Source: Davidsoniella eucalypti
Lineage: Eukaryota > Ascomycota > Sordariomycetes > Microascales > Ceratocystidaceae
Length of the DNA stretch: 41,696 bases
Direction of reading: 5' to 3'
Assembly (NCBI GenBank): GCA_004009845.1
Contig: RMBW01000172.1
Coordinates: 1-41,696 of the forward strand
How positions within the stretch are numbered: position 1 is the first letter of the stretch; the number at the start of each line of letters is the position of its first letter. The notes beneath the pieces are model-generated. The model saw only the letters and a program-made list of their open reading frames with translations, ran no database searches and was not told the DNA's origin. The position numbers and the translations under genes are program-made. Below, one piece after another: positions 10,589 through 19,283 of this stretch.

Positions 10589-11029
10589 ATGATGCACACT
10601 ATCCTTCTCCATGTCTGGGAGATTGCCCTCGGCCTCTTTTACGGCCTCACCGATTCACTAGCCTTCCTCTTTTTAGGCCCTATCATCTTTATCTTCCTAG
10701 CGGACTCTACGCTACGCCTCATCCAGGCCTTCAAAGCCAAGCACGTCCCCACCCCCTTTCACTCGCAGAAACGCCTGTGGACTCGCTCCGGCTGGTGCTA
10801 CCTCTCCCTCTTCAAGCGCTCCGAGCGTCCCCGCCTAGCCAAACTACTTGGCCCCTTCCCTGCTGGTCCTCTTATCTTGTCTCACGCTTCGCACTTCCAC
10901 AGCCACCTTCACTGCATGACCTTCGCATCTGGCATCATTGGCCACATTGCACCCATGCCCACTAGGATCCGGTCCACCCGAAGCGCACAGATCCTCACAG
11001 TCCGCGCCCTGACCAACCCCACATACTAG
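10589..11029 (+). CDS. ORF0: 146-aa basic protein with two hydrophobic segments, upstream of gag
   Basis: Unknown function. The frame starts with ATGATG in a good context (caccATG), which is also the first AUG downstream of the inferred transcript start at 10314. Residues about 4-20 and 23-41 are strongly hydrophobic and could form two membrane helices. The remainder is rich in Arg, His and Pro. It ends 29 bp before gag and in another frame. An extra ORF before gag is unusual for chromoviruses. It has no match to gag, protease or known env that I can name. A chance ORF in GC-rich leader DNA is the alternative, but start context, AUG position and hydrophobic pattern favour translation. Confidence 0.5.
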   Translation: MMHTILLHVWEIALGLFYGLTDSLAFLFLGPIIFIFLADSTLRLIQAFKAKHVPTPFHSQKRLWTRSGWCYLSLFKRSERPRLAKLLGPFPAGPLILSHASHFHSHLHCMTFASGIIGHIAPMPTRIRSTRSAQILTVRALTNPTY

Positions 11030-11058
11030 GGTTTGGCTCGGACACCATCGATGACAAC

Positions 11059-12576
11059 ATGGACTCCTTCCTCCACCAGCCAGAGATAGGCCCCCAGCCT
11101 AGGCCCGCTCCCCTGCGCACCTCGATCTGCGGACGCCCACGCGCCAAGGTCTACTCCACCGAGGCAACACGTACACTCGACTATCTCACACAGGTCTACC
11201 AAGGCAAACTCCAAGCAGCCTCCAGGGACCCGGTGGACTGGATCACCTTCAAGAAAGGCCGCTGGGCCTTCCAATTCCACGAGAACCTAAACATCGCGGA
11301 AATTCAGTTGATCGCCCTCCAAAACCTACTCAAGGAGAACGCCCCTGAACTCGGCCAACTGGACAAGCTCTATGAGCTCCTCAACGACATTGCCACAGAC
11401 ATCACCTCCTTCCTCACACCAAAGAAACCTGTCCAGCCACCGGTTGTCAAGGATGAATACGACGAGGAAGAAGAACTAGCTGCTCTCGCTGAAACCCTAG
11501 AACGTCATGGCCTCAAACTAGCCGCCCCTACCCGTAACGCTCCTACCTCCGCTCAAACACACGCACCCTCTACGACGCCCACATCAACGCCCCTAGCTGG
11601 CGGCATTACCATTCTCCCCAACCGCGAAGACTCCATCTCTCGCCGTAAGGACGTCCTAGACGCTGTGCGCAAATTCGACGGATCGTTCGACTACACCACA
11701 TGGAAGCACGAGCTCAACGAGAAATTCCTCGTCGACTTCCAGAGGTTTCACTCGCCTAGGGACCAACTAGCTTACACCATGAACTCACTCTCTCCCGAGA
11801 TCAGGGACCAAGTCCGCCCCAAGTACCTTCAGCACTTAGCGTCCCCTACCGGCTTCCAGCTATTTATCGCGTACCTAGACTCACGCTATGACGACCCAGA
11901 CCGCGCCAGAACGGCCAACCGCCTACTGATGAAAATAAAGCAGGGACCTAGCGAGCCTTTCGAAACATTCACCAACCGCCTATGCGCCCTCCGCGACAAA
12001 GCCCAAATTACAGACCATAACACACTACTGTCCATCCTCCAAGAAGGCCTGCACCCAGACATGCAGGATCACCTTGCCACGCTCTTCCACATCAGACCCT
12101 TCGACACTATGATAGCAACAATGCGTCCTGTCGCCAGAGTCAAGGAAACCAACAAGGCTCGCCGCGCAACCTCCTCCAACTGGCGCCAGCCTACCCCTAT
12201 GCAGCCCTCTCAGGCGCCCCCCGTGAACAGCAGCGCAACCACTTTCAAGCCCTGCCTCTTTTGTCAACAGACCACGCACTCCTCGTTCAAGTGCTCAGAC
12301 GCTCCCCCCTGCTCCTCCTGCAACCTAAAGGGACATTCCCCGAGGTTCTGCCCAAGCTCCCCTAACTTCTGCTCCAAATGCAAGAGACCAGGCCACAGCA
12401 CCGCAGAATGCCGTAACTCACGCAACGCCAGGGGTGCCATCCGCGCCAACGCCGCGGCCACTAAGCCATCCATCTCCCTAGAGGATGTTCGCTCAATGAT
12501 CAATGAATGTCTAAGTACCTCGCAACCGCAATCCTCTAGCACCGCCCCTTCAGTCAGCAATGAGCCGGATTTTTAG
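11059..12576 (+). CDS. gag: Element A Gag polyprotein with three CCHC zinc knuckles
   Basis: A 505-aa structural protein that would form the virus-like particle and bind element RNA. The N-terminal third is helical and acidic near residue 135 (YDEEEELAALAE). The capsid-like part spans about residues 205-370 (FDGSFDYTTWKHEL, then a segment ending SEPFETFTNRL). Three C-X2-C-X4-H-X4-C knuckles follow: CLFCQQTTHSSFKC, CSSCNLKGHSPRFC and CSKCKRPGHSTAEC. Three knuckles are more than the one in element C. The start ATG lies 29 bp after the ORF0 stop in a different frame, so expression needs leaky scanning, reinitiation or splicing. The stop follows GATTTTT, exactly as in element C. Confidence 0.9.
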   Translation: MDSFLHQPEIGPQPRPAPLRTSICGRPRAKVYSTEATRTLDYLTQVYQGKLQAASRDPVDWITFKKGRWAFQFHENLNIAEIQLIALQNLLKENAPELGQLDKLYELLNDIATDITSFLTPKKPVQPPVVKDEYDEEEELAALAETLERHGLKLAAPTRNAPTSAQTHAPSTTPTSTPLAGGITILPNREDSISRRKDVLDAVRKFDGSFDYTTWKHELNEKFLVDFQRFHSPRDQLAYTMNSLSPEIRDQVRPKYLQHLASPTGFQLFIAYLDSRYDDPDRARTANRLLMKIKQGPSEPFETFTNRLCALRDKAQITDHNTLLSILQEGLHPDMQDHLATLFHIRPFDTMIATMRPVARVKETNKARRATSSNWRQPTPMQPSQAPPVNSSATTFKPCLFCQQTTHSSFKCSDAPPCSSCNLKGHSPRFCPSSPNFCSKCKRPGHSTAECRNSRNARGAIRANAAATKPSISLEDVRSMINECLSTSQPQSSSTAPSVSNEPDF

Positions 12577-12601
12577 ATAGTCGGGGAAACCGCTCCCCGA
12601 C
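12570..12601 (+). promoter_or_regulatory. Candidate recoding site and hairpin between gag and pol (element A)
   Basis: The gag end TTTTTAG (12570-12576) is followed after 3 bp by a perfect 7-bp stem, GTCGGGG/CCCCGAC (12580-12586 with 12595-12601), and an 8-nt loop. Element C has the same layout with a different stem. In this copy the -1 frame closes at 12627 and the pol frame is closed at 12578. A simple frameshift into pol is therefore not possible here; either reinitiation is used or this copy has lost or gained a base. Confidence 0.6.
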
Positions 12602-12640
12602 AAGGGGGAATCAATTGGAGATAGAATAGTCAGATTAGAA

Positions 12641-15526
12641 ATGAGTGCCTCGGGTAATTATTTAGACGTAAGTTTAGGTGACTACTCGACTAAGGCCCTC
12701 GTGGATAGTGGCTGCCTCACTGTCGCCGTCGTTCCCCCGCGTCTCCTCCCTCACGCCATCCTCACCCACACCATCTCCGAACGAGAGATTGTCCAAGTCA
12801 CTACACAGGACAACCCCCCGCACATCGACACCATCGCCGCCTTCTCCCTCACCATCAACGGCCACCAAGAAACCATTTGGGCCTACGTGGTTCCTGGCCA
12901 AACTGAGGACATCATCCTAGGCCAGAGATGGTTGGTAAACAACGATGTAAGGCTCCGACCTCGGAAACAAGAGGTGATTATCGCACCTGCTGAAGAGCTA
13001 AACGCAGAGGAATTTTATAAACTCTGCAGCGAGGAGGGCAACGTGAGTATTTATAGAGCTTCGCTGGAGAACATCCAGATCGCTCTCGCCCATAAGGACA
13101 AATCACGTCCGCATTTACCCGACTGGTTAGAGCCAGTAGCCTCGGCTTTCGACCCTAAACTAGCCGAGACACTACCCCCGCACAGGCCAGGAGTAGACTT
13201 GGAAATCAGGCTCAAACCAGGCGCCAAAATCCCTACCCAGTCGCTTTACCCCCTCACACGCCCGGAACTCCTCGTCCTCCAAAAGACCCTGGAAGGCCTC
13301 AAAGGCACCCAGTTCATTAGCCCCTCTGACTCGGAACACGGTTCCTCCGTCCTCTTCGTCAATAAACCAGGAGGCGGAGTACGCTTCTGCGTGGACTACC
13401 GTGGAGTTAACAACGCATCAATCAAGGACAAGTACCCCCTGCCTCTCATGGGAGAAACTCTGCGTCGCATCACAGGTTCTGAATGGGTTTCCAAGGTAGA
13501 CGTTATCTCGGCCTTCCACCGCATCCGAATTGCCCCAGGCTCTGAACACTTAACAGCCTTTCGCACCCCACTGGGTGCCTTCCAGTGGAACGTCGTCCCC
13601 TTCGGGCTTACCAACGCCCCAGCTGCCTTCCAACGCCGCATCAACGTAGTGCTGGACAAATGGCATGGTATCAACTGTGACGCCTATATCGACGACGTCT
13701 GTATCTATTCCAGCGGGTCCCTTGAAGACCACCGCAAACTAGTCCTGGAAATTATATCCGCCCTGGACAAAGCAGACCTCCAGCTCGACATCAGGAAATG
13801 CCAATTCGCAGCCAAGGAAATTAAGTTCCTCGGATTCCTGGTGGGCCCAGGCCTAGGCATCCGTGCAGACCCGGACAAGTCCGAAGCCATTCGCAACTGG
13901 GAACGTCCCTACACTCTGACAGAGTTACGCCGCTTCACAGGCTTTGTCAACTTTTACAGGGACTTTGTCCCTCGCATCTCCGAAACCCTGGCTCCCCTAA
14001 CCAACTTAACCAAAAAGGATACACCCTTCATTTGGACTGACGCTTGCGACGACTCATTCCGCAAGATCAAGGAAGCCTTCGTCGCTCCCCCCCTCTTGGT
14101 CCCCTTCGAACCTGATAGAGAAACTATTCTCTCAGCGGACTCCTCTGGCTATGCCCTCGGCGCTGAACTCACTCAGCGCGGCACTGACGGCCTCCTTCAC
14201 CCAATCGCCTTCCTGTCTAGGAAACTCACTCCTGCTGAGTCCAACTATCCTATCCACGACAAGGAAATGTTGGCGATTTATTGGGCGATCCGCCAATGGA
14301 GACACTTTCTCCTAGGAGTCCATTTCACTGTATTCACGGACCACCGTAACCTCGAGTTCTTTAGGACCAAAAGAACCCTAGCAGAGCGCCAACGCCGCTG
14401 GGGCTACGAGTTATCGGATTTTAGCTTTGAACTAAAGCACCGCCCGGGCACAGACCAAGTTGTGCCCGATGCCCTTTCCCGCCGAGACCAAGACATGCCC
14501 AAGGATGCCAACGACGACAGGCTGCTAAGTAGAGTACACCAACTCCTCGCCCCTGCCGACTCAGGAGACAACCTGGTCGTAATCAACGCAGTCTGGTCCA
14601 ACGTTCCAGACCTGGACGCAGCCTCAGACGAGGTCGCCACGCAGGTCGCACTACCCTCCCCGTTTGCAGACCCCGACCTCACAGCCCTCTGGACTCAAGC
14701 CCTGGCCTCCAACAACCGATGGTGGCTAGCCCGCTCCCTTGTCCAGGAAGCAGCTAGGTCTTTTCCCTCAGCATGGGGCCTGCAATGGCAAATCAGCGAA
14801 TGCTCCGTGGATGACTTAGGCCTCCTTCGTTGGCGCAACAGACTATGGATCCCCCGTTTTGAACCCTTACGCACCAAGCTGATCCAGACTGTCCATGACT
14901 CCCACTTGTCAGGACACCCTGGCCGCGAAATTACCAGGGACCTAGTCGCGCGCGAATATACTTGGCCAGGACTCACCAACGATGTCCGGCAATTCGTCTC
15001 CAATTGCACCACTTGCGGAAAGAGCAAGTATTGGCGAGAACAGAAGCGCGGTCTCCTCAAGCCCCTTCCAATCCCATCACGCCACTGGTCCGAGCTGGCC
15101 ATGGACTTTATTGGCCCCCTACCTCCATCCAAGGGCCACCTCTTTATTCTCGGGATCACCGATAGACTATCCAAGTCTCAAATCCTCGTCCCCATGTCAG
15201 ACACCTCGGCCGAAGCGACGGCCCGAGCCCTCATTACCCATGTCTTCGTCCACCACGGTTTTCCCACGGCCATTGTATCAGACCGTGGACCACAGTTCTC
15301 TTCATTATTTTGGGGCGAAGTCTGCAGGCGCTTCAGCATCACACGACGCCTTTCCACAGCCTTCCATCCACAAACGGATGGCGCCCAAGAACGAAGTAAC
15401 CAAGAAGTTGAGACCTTCCTTCGCATTTTCTGCTCCTTCGCACAGGACGACTGGGCCGAATTACTACCCCAAGCCCAAATTGCACTCAACAACCGCACGG
15501 TTTCCAGCACAGGCCTAGCGCCCTAG
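12641..15526 (+). CDS. pol: Element A Pol polyprotein, truncated in the integrase
   Basis: 961 aa. Domains in order: aspartic protease with LVDSGC near residue 25; reverse transcriptase with KPGGGVRFCVDYR, FGLTNAPAAFQ and the catalytic YIDD at about residue 350; RNase H with SADSSGYALGAEL and TDHRNLEFF; integrase zinc-binding HHCC region (HDSHLSGHPG to CTTCGKSK); then part of the DDE core (MDFIGPLPP, VSDRGPQF, HPQTDG, QERSNQE). The frame stops just after the core glutamate region, where element C continues for about 245 more residues including a chromodomain. It could not support complete transposition on its own. The start ATG is the first in the frame after the intercistronic hairpin. Confidence 0.9.
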   Translation: MSASGNYLDVSLGDYSTKALVDSGCLTVAVVPPRLLPHAILTHTISEREIVQVTTQDNPPHIDTIAAFSLTINGHQETIWAYVVPGQTEDIILGQRWLVNNDVRLRPRKQEVIIAPAEELNAEEFYKLCSEEGNVSIYRASLENIQIALAHKDKSRPHLPDWLEPVASAFDPKLAETLPPHRPGVDLEIRLKPGAKIPTQSLYPLTRPELLVLQKTLEGLKGTQFISPSDSEHGSSVLFVNKPGGGVRFCVDYRGVNNASIKDKYPLPLMGETLRRITGSEWVSKVDVISAFHRIRIAPGSEHLTAFRTPLGAFQWNVVPFGLTNAPAAFQRRINVVLDKWHGINCDAYIDDVCIYSSGSLEDHRKLVLEIISALDKADLQLDIRKCQFAAKEIKFLGFLVGPGLGIRADPDKSEAIRNWERPYTLTELRRFTGFVNFYRDFVPRISETLAPLTNLTKKDTPFIWTDACDDSFRKIKEAFVAPPLLVPFEPDRETILSADSSGYALGAELTQRGTDGLLHPIAFLSRKLTPAESNYPIHDKEMLAIYWAIRQWRHFLLGVHFTVFTDHRNLEFFRTKRTLAERQRRWGYELSDFSFELKHRPGTDQVVPDALSRRDQDMPKDANDDRLLSRVHQLLAPADSGDNLVVINAVWSNVPDLDAASDEVATQVALPSPFADPDLTALWTQALASNNRWWLARSLVQEAARSFPSAWGLQWQISECSVDDLGLLRWRNRLWIPRFEPLRTKLIQTVHDSHLSGHPGREITRDLVAREYTWPGLTNDVRQFVSNCTTCGKSKYWREQKRGLLKPLPIPSRHWSELAMDFIGPLPPSKGHLFILGITDRLSKSQILVPMSDTSAEATARALITHVFVHHGFPTAIVSDRGPQFSSLFWGEVCRRFSITRRLSTAFHPQTDGAQERSNQEVETFLRIFCSFAQDDWAELLPQAQIALNNRTVSSTGLAP

Positions 15527-15858
15527 GTATTATTCGGCGGCTGTTGACAGCTAAACACACATACAAAAGAGGGCGAGGGCTCCTTCCTTACGATGGACAT
15601 GTATTTAGTTCAACCGGACATGTGATTGGATAAATACATCTAGAAAAGTGGGTTTTTTCGGGATTTGCTTACGAGTAATATGTTTGTCAGCAGAAAAAAT
15701 TGGTACTAGCTCTAGGAAATAAGCCTGCCTTTTCTGATTTTTTTCACTTTTAAAAGAACAGAAGCAGTAATAATATTTGGTTTGAATGGTAATAAAATAA
15801 TTTTACAGGGCCATACGCACTAGCAAAGGTAAGTTATAGGTGCAAGGACAAATCTTCA

Positions 15859-15891
15859 TAGCTATAAGATTAATGAATTAAAAAAGAATTT
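15859..15891 (+). mobile_element. Shortened LINE-tail relic
   Basis: The sequence atcttcatagct, ataagat, taatgaatt and an A run follow the order of the LINE 3' tail but lack about 10 bp, including one AGCT arm and the loop. No clear target-site duplication is visible. It is probably an older or internally deleted copy of the tail-only insertion. Confidence 0.55.
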
Positions 15892-16097
15892 TAAAATGAT
15901 TGAAGACTTGATTTTAAAAATAACACACAGACAATTCTCTATACAATACATAGATGCCTTGAATAAATAGGTAATTGATGATTCAATTAATGGCATAAGT
16001 CATATATTTTGCTTGTGAAAGAATAAGCGCCAAAGCTCTTCTGTTAGTACAGAATTCACTAACCATAAAAACAATGAATGCAGGGCTGTTATCTATT

Positions 16098-16175
16098 AAA
16101 ATTGAAGGTCTTTCAATTTTATTTATTTCATTAATATATGGAGCTATAGAGCTATGAAGATGTTGAAAATTGAAG
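16098..16175 (-). mobile_element. Tail-only LINE-type micro-insertion with target-site duplication
   Basis: The insert at 16108-16165 (58 bp) is flanked by perfect 10-bp repeats AAAATTGAAG at 16098-16107 and 16166-16175. It holds the stem-loop motif with loop CTAT in minus orientation and a T-rich (minus-strand A-rich) tail. The T run is already interrupted, suggesting greater age than the copy at 9014-9068. Confidence 0.75.
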
Positions 16176-16620
16176 TTGTTTTTGCGGCTATCATGCGGTC
16201 TTTTGGAACTAATAAACTATACTGTAAAGATAAGCATACTTGCCAGTGTTTCTTGTCAATTCTAGAAATAAAAAAGGCAATAGAACAACATAAAATATCA
16301 AGGTAACGAAAAGAGTAATGTGATATGAATAGACTACTTTTTATCAGGAGTACAGGGCAACAACTGCTTGGTATCATTTGTAATAATGATAGATATAAAT
16401 ATAGACAATATCGTAAGTGAAGGCAAAGGTGGATATTTTGAGTTTGTAAGAGTGTAAGTAATTTTTAAGGCTTCAGGTAATGTTGGAAGGTAGAAATAGG
16501 CTGAAACAAAAATAAACAGGCTGCAAGCATGCCAGAAGAGGACATTAGTAGGTTTTAAGAAACGCTACAGGGTTGAATTAGTGTCGACAGATTTAGAAAT
16601 AAGGTCTATAAATAACATGC

Positions 16621-16670
16621 TTATAGCTCTATAGCTCCGTAAGATTACTGAATTTTTTAAAAAAAAAAAA
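16621..16670 (+). mobile_element. LINE-tail micro-insertion, plus orientation
   Basis: It contains atagctctatagctcc, then gtaagattactgaatt and an A run of 12. The loop again is CTAT. An imperfect flanking match (AGATTTAGAAATA near 16590 and AGATTTAAAATATA near 16671) may be a decayed target-site duplication, but this is not secure. Confidence 0.6.
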
Positions 16671-17517
16671 GATTTAAAATATAACCTAAAAGATTTAAAT
16701 TAAAAATCAAGTTGATTGCATGCAGAAATTCACTCGTAGAATACTAAATATTTCTTGGGAGTTCTACAATATAAAGCAAGTATCTAGGTACAATATAGAA
16801 AGATAGTCAACAAATTTGAAAAGGATAGTTAGCCAAACAAGATAATATAACAAGTAGATTTAATGGATATTACTGGAATTATAGCACAATAGCGACAGAC
16901 ACTAACTTGATATGTCTATCTATATAATAATAGTTAGTGCTATTGAGAATGGAAATAAGATGCAAATAATTCGGGAGGATAAAGGTAGTGTATGTAAGTA
17001 TTACTATGTATTTCAGTTAGGTCTTTAGTTGTAAGAAGAATCACAAGACTAACATGGCAGCAGTTCAAATTATCAACAACTTTAGGTACTTACCATTACA
17101 ATAGCATGACATTAGGTGGTTGGGATTTAGAGCTTACATGATTGATAAAACAACAAGTGTAGTGGTAGCAACTGGCACAGTTGGCATTTTAATACTGAAC
17201 TTACATAGCAATCACTTTCTGTAGTATCTGCAGGATATATTGTTCACTGAATGATTCCCGACTTATAATGCAAGTTAATATCGTCGCTAAAACACATGAG
17301 CAAAGACCAAGTTTGTTTAGAAGAAGTTCTACATAGCCATGAGTAAGAAGAATGGTAGTAGTATAAATCAGCAATGATCAAGGACTTACAGTAAGTTATG
17401 TACGTAGTTCTAAAGAAATGTTTCATTGCAAGGGAAATGTAATAAGACGTATATAAATTATGTAAGAATACCAAGAGCTCAGCACTCAAAAAAGACCAAA
17501 AAATCAGCGAAAATTAA

Positions 17518-17908
17518 TACAATTTTGCTCGAATCCATCTCAAAACACGTTTAAAATACTTAACTCATCTCTACGAATCTATTAATACCAGTTGCATGAT
17601 GGCGCACGCCATGCGCGATGCATTAAGGGCGATTGAAGCCTCGAAAGACGGCGAAAGCCCAACGGTCACCCCACTGAATCAATCAGCCTCGTACCAACAC
17701 ACATGGACGACAGCGAAATGACCGACGAAATCAACACCACCATCAACAAAAACAACAAAAACAAACGCCGCATCGAGGAGATCGAGCTACCAAGCTCTGT
17801 TCAGACTACACAGAGCACCAACAAGCTTCTGCTTATCGGTGGTGGCAAGATTCCCTCCCCCAAGCACATCCGTGACTTGGTTAACTGCAATGGAGAAATG
17901 AAGGCCAT
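17518..17908 (+). pseudogene. LINE 5' end fragment with internally deleted ORF1
   Basis: It matches the 5' leader and ORF1 of LINE 1 (24960-25980), starting near gctcgaatcc. The N-terminal frame MMAHAMRDALRAIEAS begins near 17596. A frame from 17703 joins the early EEIELPSS segment directly to the late QSTNKLLLIGGGKIPSP segment, removing about 630 bp relative to LINE 1. The joint has a CTCT microhomology. The fragment ends where the LTR of element B begins at 17909, in the middle of the conserved gccattgag of ORF1. Confidence 0.75.
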
Positions 17909-18087
17909 TGTAAGGGTCTAAGGCCCTAGTTGGTTCGGCTAAGCTTGATCTAAGCCTAAGCAAAACGGTTATAAATAGGGACGTCTTCCCGCCGTTATTC
18001 CAACAGATAATAGTCCTTCTCTCCATCGGCCACAATCTAATCACCCTTTCTAAGATTGTTGGCCTCGTCCCTCCTTAGATCCTCTCA
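17909..18087 (+). repeat. Element B left LTR (179 bp)
   Basis: Begins TGTAAGGGTC and ends CCTCTCA. It contains ataaataggg as a TATA-like box and the self-primer atcggccacaa at 18025-18035. It is nearly identical to 19105-19283 and to the inverted copy at 31318-31496. Confidence 0.95.
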
Positions 18088-18100
18088 TTTTGTGGCCGAT
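18025..18100 (+). promoter_or_regulatory. Self-primer (18025-18035) and primer-binding site (18090-18100) of element B
   Basis: The LTR bases atcggccacaa are perfectly complementary to ttgtggccgat, which starts 2 bp after the LTR. The middle bases differ from element A (GGCCACA against GGTATCA) but the complement changes with them. This compensatory change is strong evidence that pairing is required for priming. Confidence 0.9.
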
Positions 18101-18473
18101 CAACCTTTAGATCGTCGACGTTTGACGCGATCACCTTTCGTTTCTGTGATTATACCTTCGTTTTTGGTGATAATTACCCCTCTTTTTGGCGCTGTGAAAA
18201 TGCCTTATCTTTATTTACCCGTCCTCTCTTTGTAATTGAGCCGACGTTTTCCCCCTGTTATGTCGCTGCTTACTGAAGTGAAGCCGTCAAGTACCCGTAA
18301 AACGATGCAAATCGTCGCGGAAGTAGTACCTCTGTAACGTTCTCTGAAATTAAGCCGACATTAACCTCGGGATTACGCTGGTTCTCCGCAGAAATAGAGC
18401 CTGATGTAGACCTCTGTCATCCCGCTAAAATGGACCTGTATGAGTGCACACGCCTGTTGAAAGGGTGTCGATT

Positions 18474-18870
18474 GTACGCCCTGGGAACCAGCCCGGCTAA
18501 GTCGTAGTCGAACCGGAATAGACACAGAGTCTCCACGGCATACACCCTCCATTGCAGCCAACAGGCCATCTACTCCTGTACGACCCCGTTAGCCGTGCGC
18601 TAAGGTCGCTAGGATTTTCACACCCTTTTTTACATTTTTTGGGGGTGCATGCACCCTCTGTCCGGTCTTTTCGGGGGTCAACACGGACCCCCCATCCCAC
18701 AGAATTGCATTTACCAGGCCCTGGAAACCCTCCGAATGCGCCCGACGGCGTCCCCTTTATTTTTACACCGCCTTTTCACCCATTTTTCCTGCGACAGGCA
18801 GGGGGAAATGATGACACCATGTACCTACAAGGCTTCCCGTACGCCCCGGGAACAGGCCCGGCTAAGTCGT
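18474..18870 (+). repeat. Duplicated hairpin motif inside element B
   Basis: Two 32-bp copies (18474-18505 and 18839-18870) start GTACGCCC and end GCCCGGCTAAGTCGT, differing at 3 positions. In both, a 5-bp stem can form around a 6-nt loop (CCGGG/CCCGG in the second; a G-U pair replaces one G-C in the first). Between them lie a perfect 14-bp palindrome GGGTGCATGCACCC (18643-18656) and a 7-bp stem GGGGGTC/GACCCCC (18673-18692). These may be RNA packaging or dimerisation signals; that is inference. Confidence 0.6.
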
Positions 18871-19088
18871 GACCGGAAGCAGAAGGACTAGTACCTCTCG
18901 TGGTCGGATTGCACCCCCCCTGGGCGTCGCAGATGCAGAATATACACGCCCCAAGAGTCTCGGGCACGCCGACAAAGATTAGGCAGGAATTTATTAATGT
19001 TGCAATATTGGTTTCAGCGTACACGGGTTGTTTTATTGGTATTTGTAATTAGAAAAACATTAGCTAGGTAGTAGTTTTTTTCTGCCGG

Positions 19089-19104
19089 TGGAGGGGGAGG
19101 CTAT
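19089..19104 (+). promoter_or_regulatory. Polypurine tract of element B
   Basis: The purine-rich run ggagggggagg directly precedes the right LTR, the position where plus-strand synthesis is primed in LTR retrotransposons. Element C has the similar gggggggaga before its LTR. Confidence 0.75.
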
Positions 19105-19283
19105 TGTAAGGGTCTAAGGCCCTGGTTGGTTCGGCTAAGCTTGATCTAAGCCTAAGCAAAACGGTTATAAATAGGGACGTCTTCCCGCCGTTATTCCAAC
19201 AGATAATAGTCCTTCTCTCCATCGGCCACAATCTAATCACCCTTTCTAAGATTGTTGGCCTCGTCCCTCCTTAGATCCTCTCA
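19105..19283 (+). repeat. Element B right LTR (179 bp), fused to element C gag
   Basis: Same ends and self-primer as the left LTR. No primer-binding site follows: the base after CTCTCA is already gag coding sequence of element C in an open frame. It therefore sits where the 5' LTR of element C should be, though its sequence differs from C's own 3' LTR at 24448-24628. Confidence 0.9.

Larger units (their letters stand above)
10199..15526 (+). mobile_element. Element A: Ty3/gypsy (Tf1/sushi-like) retrotransposon, 3' truncated
   Basis: Order: 5' LTR, self-primer binding site, leader with repeats, ORF0, gag, hairpin, pol. Pol stops inside the integrase core; the remaining integrase, chromodomain, polypurine tract and 3' LTR are missing, and unrelated AT-rich DNA follows. 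The coding part is clearly more GC-rich than its flanks, so it shows no obvious RIP decay. The 5' end gives the full self-priming layout, and an inverted relative (element E) enters from the right edge of the window. Confidence 0.9.
15527..17517. other. AT-rich stretch with LINE-tail relics, no gene
   Basis: The DNA becomes very AT-rich immediately after the truncated element A. A possible LTR-like start (TGTTGACAGC, about 15541) follows the junction, but no matching end was found. No ORF with a recognisable domain is present. Three copies of the LINE tail motif lie inside and are listed separately. Confidence 0.5.
17909..19283 (+). mobile_element. Element B: non-autonomous TRIM-like LTR element, 1375 bp
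   Basis: Two 179-bp LTRs (17909-18087 and 19105-19283) bound a 1017-bp interior with a self-primer binding site and a purine tract but no credible ORF. The interior carries GC-rich hairpins and a 32-bp motif present twice (18474-18505 and 18839-18870). The layout is that of a terminal-repeat retrotransposon in miniature, probably mobilised by proteins of a related gypsy element. The two flanks are unrelated (gccat left, cctca right), so no target-site duplication remains. The right LTR runs straight into gag of element C. Confidence 0.85.

Noticed and set aside
12560..12641. Simple -1 or +1 frameshift joining gag and pol in element A
   Set aside because: The -1 frame meets a stop at 12627 and the pol frame is closed at 12578, immediately after the gag stop.
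18552..18872. 106-codon frame inside element B, also open in the inverted copy
   Set aside because: Differences between the two copies are mostly amino-acid changing and the region is built of hairpins, so openness reflects recent copying, not coding.
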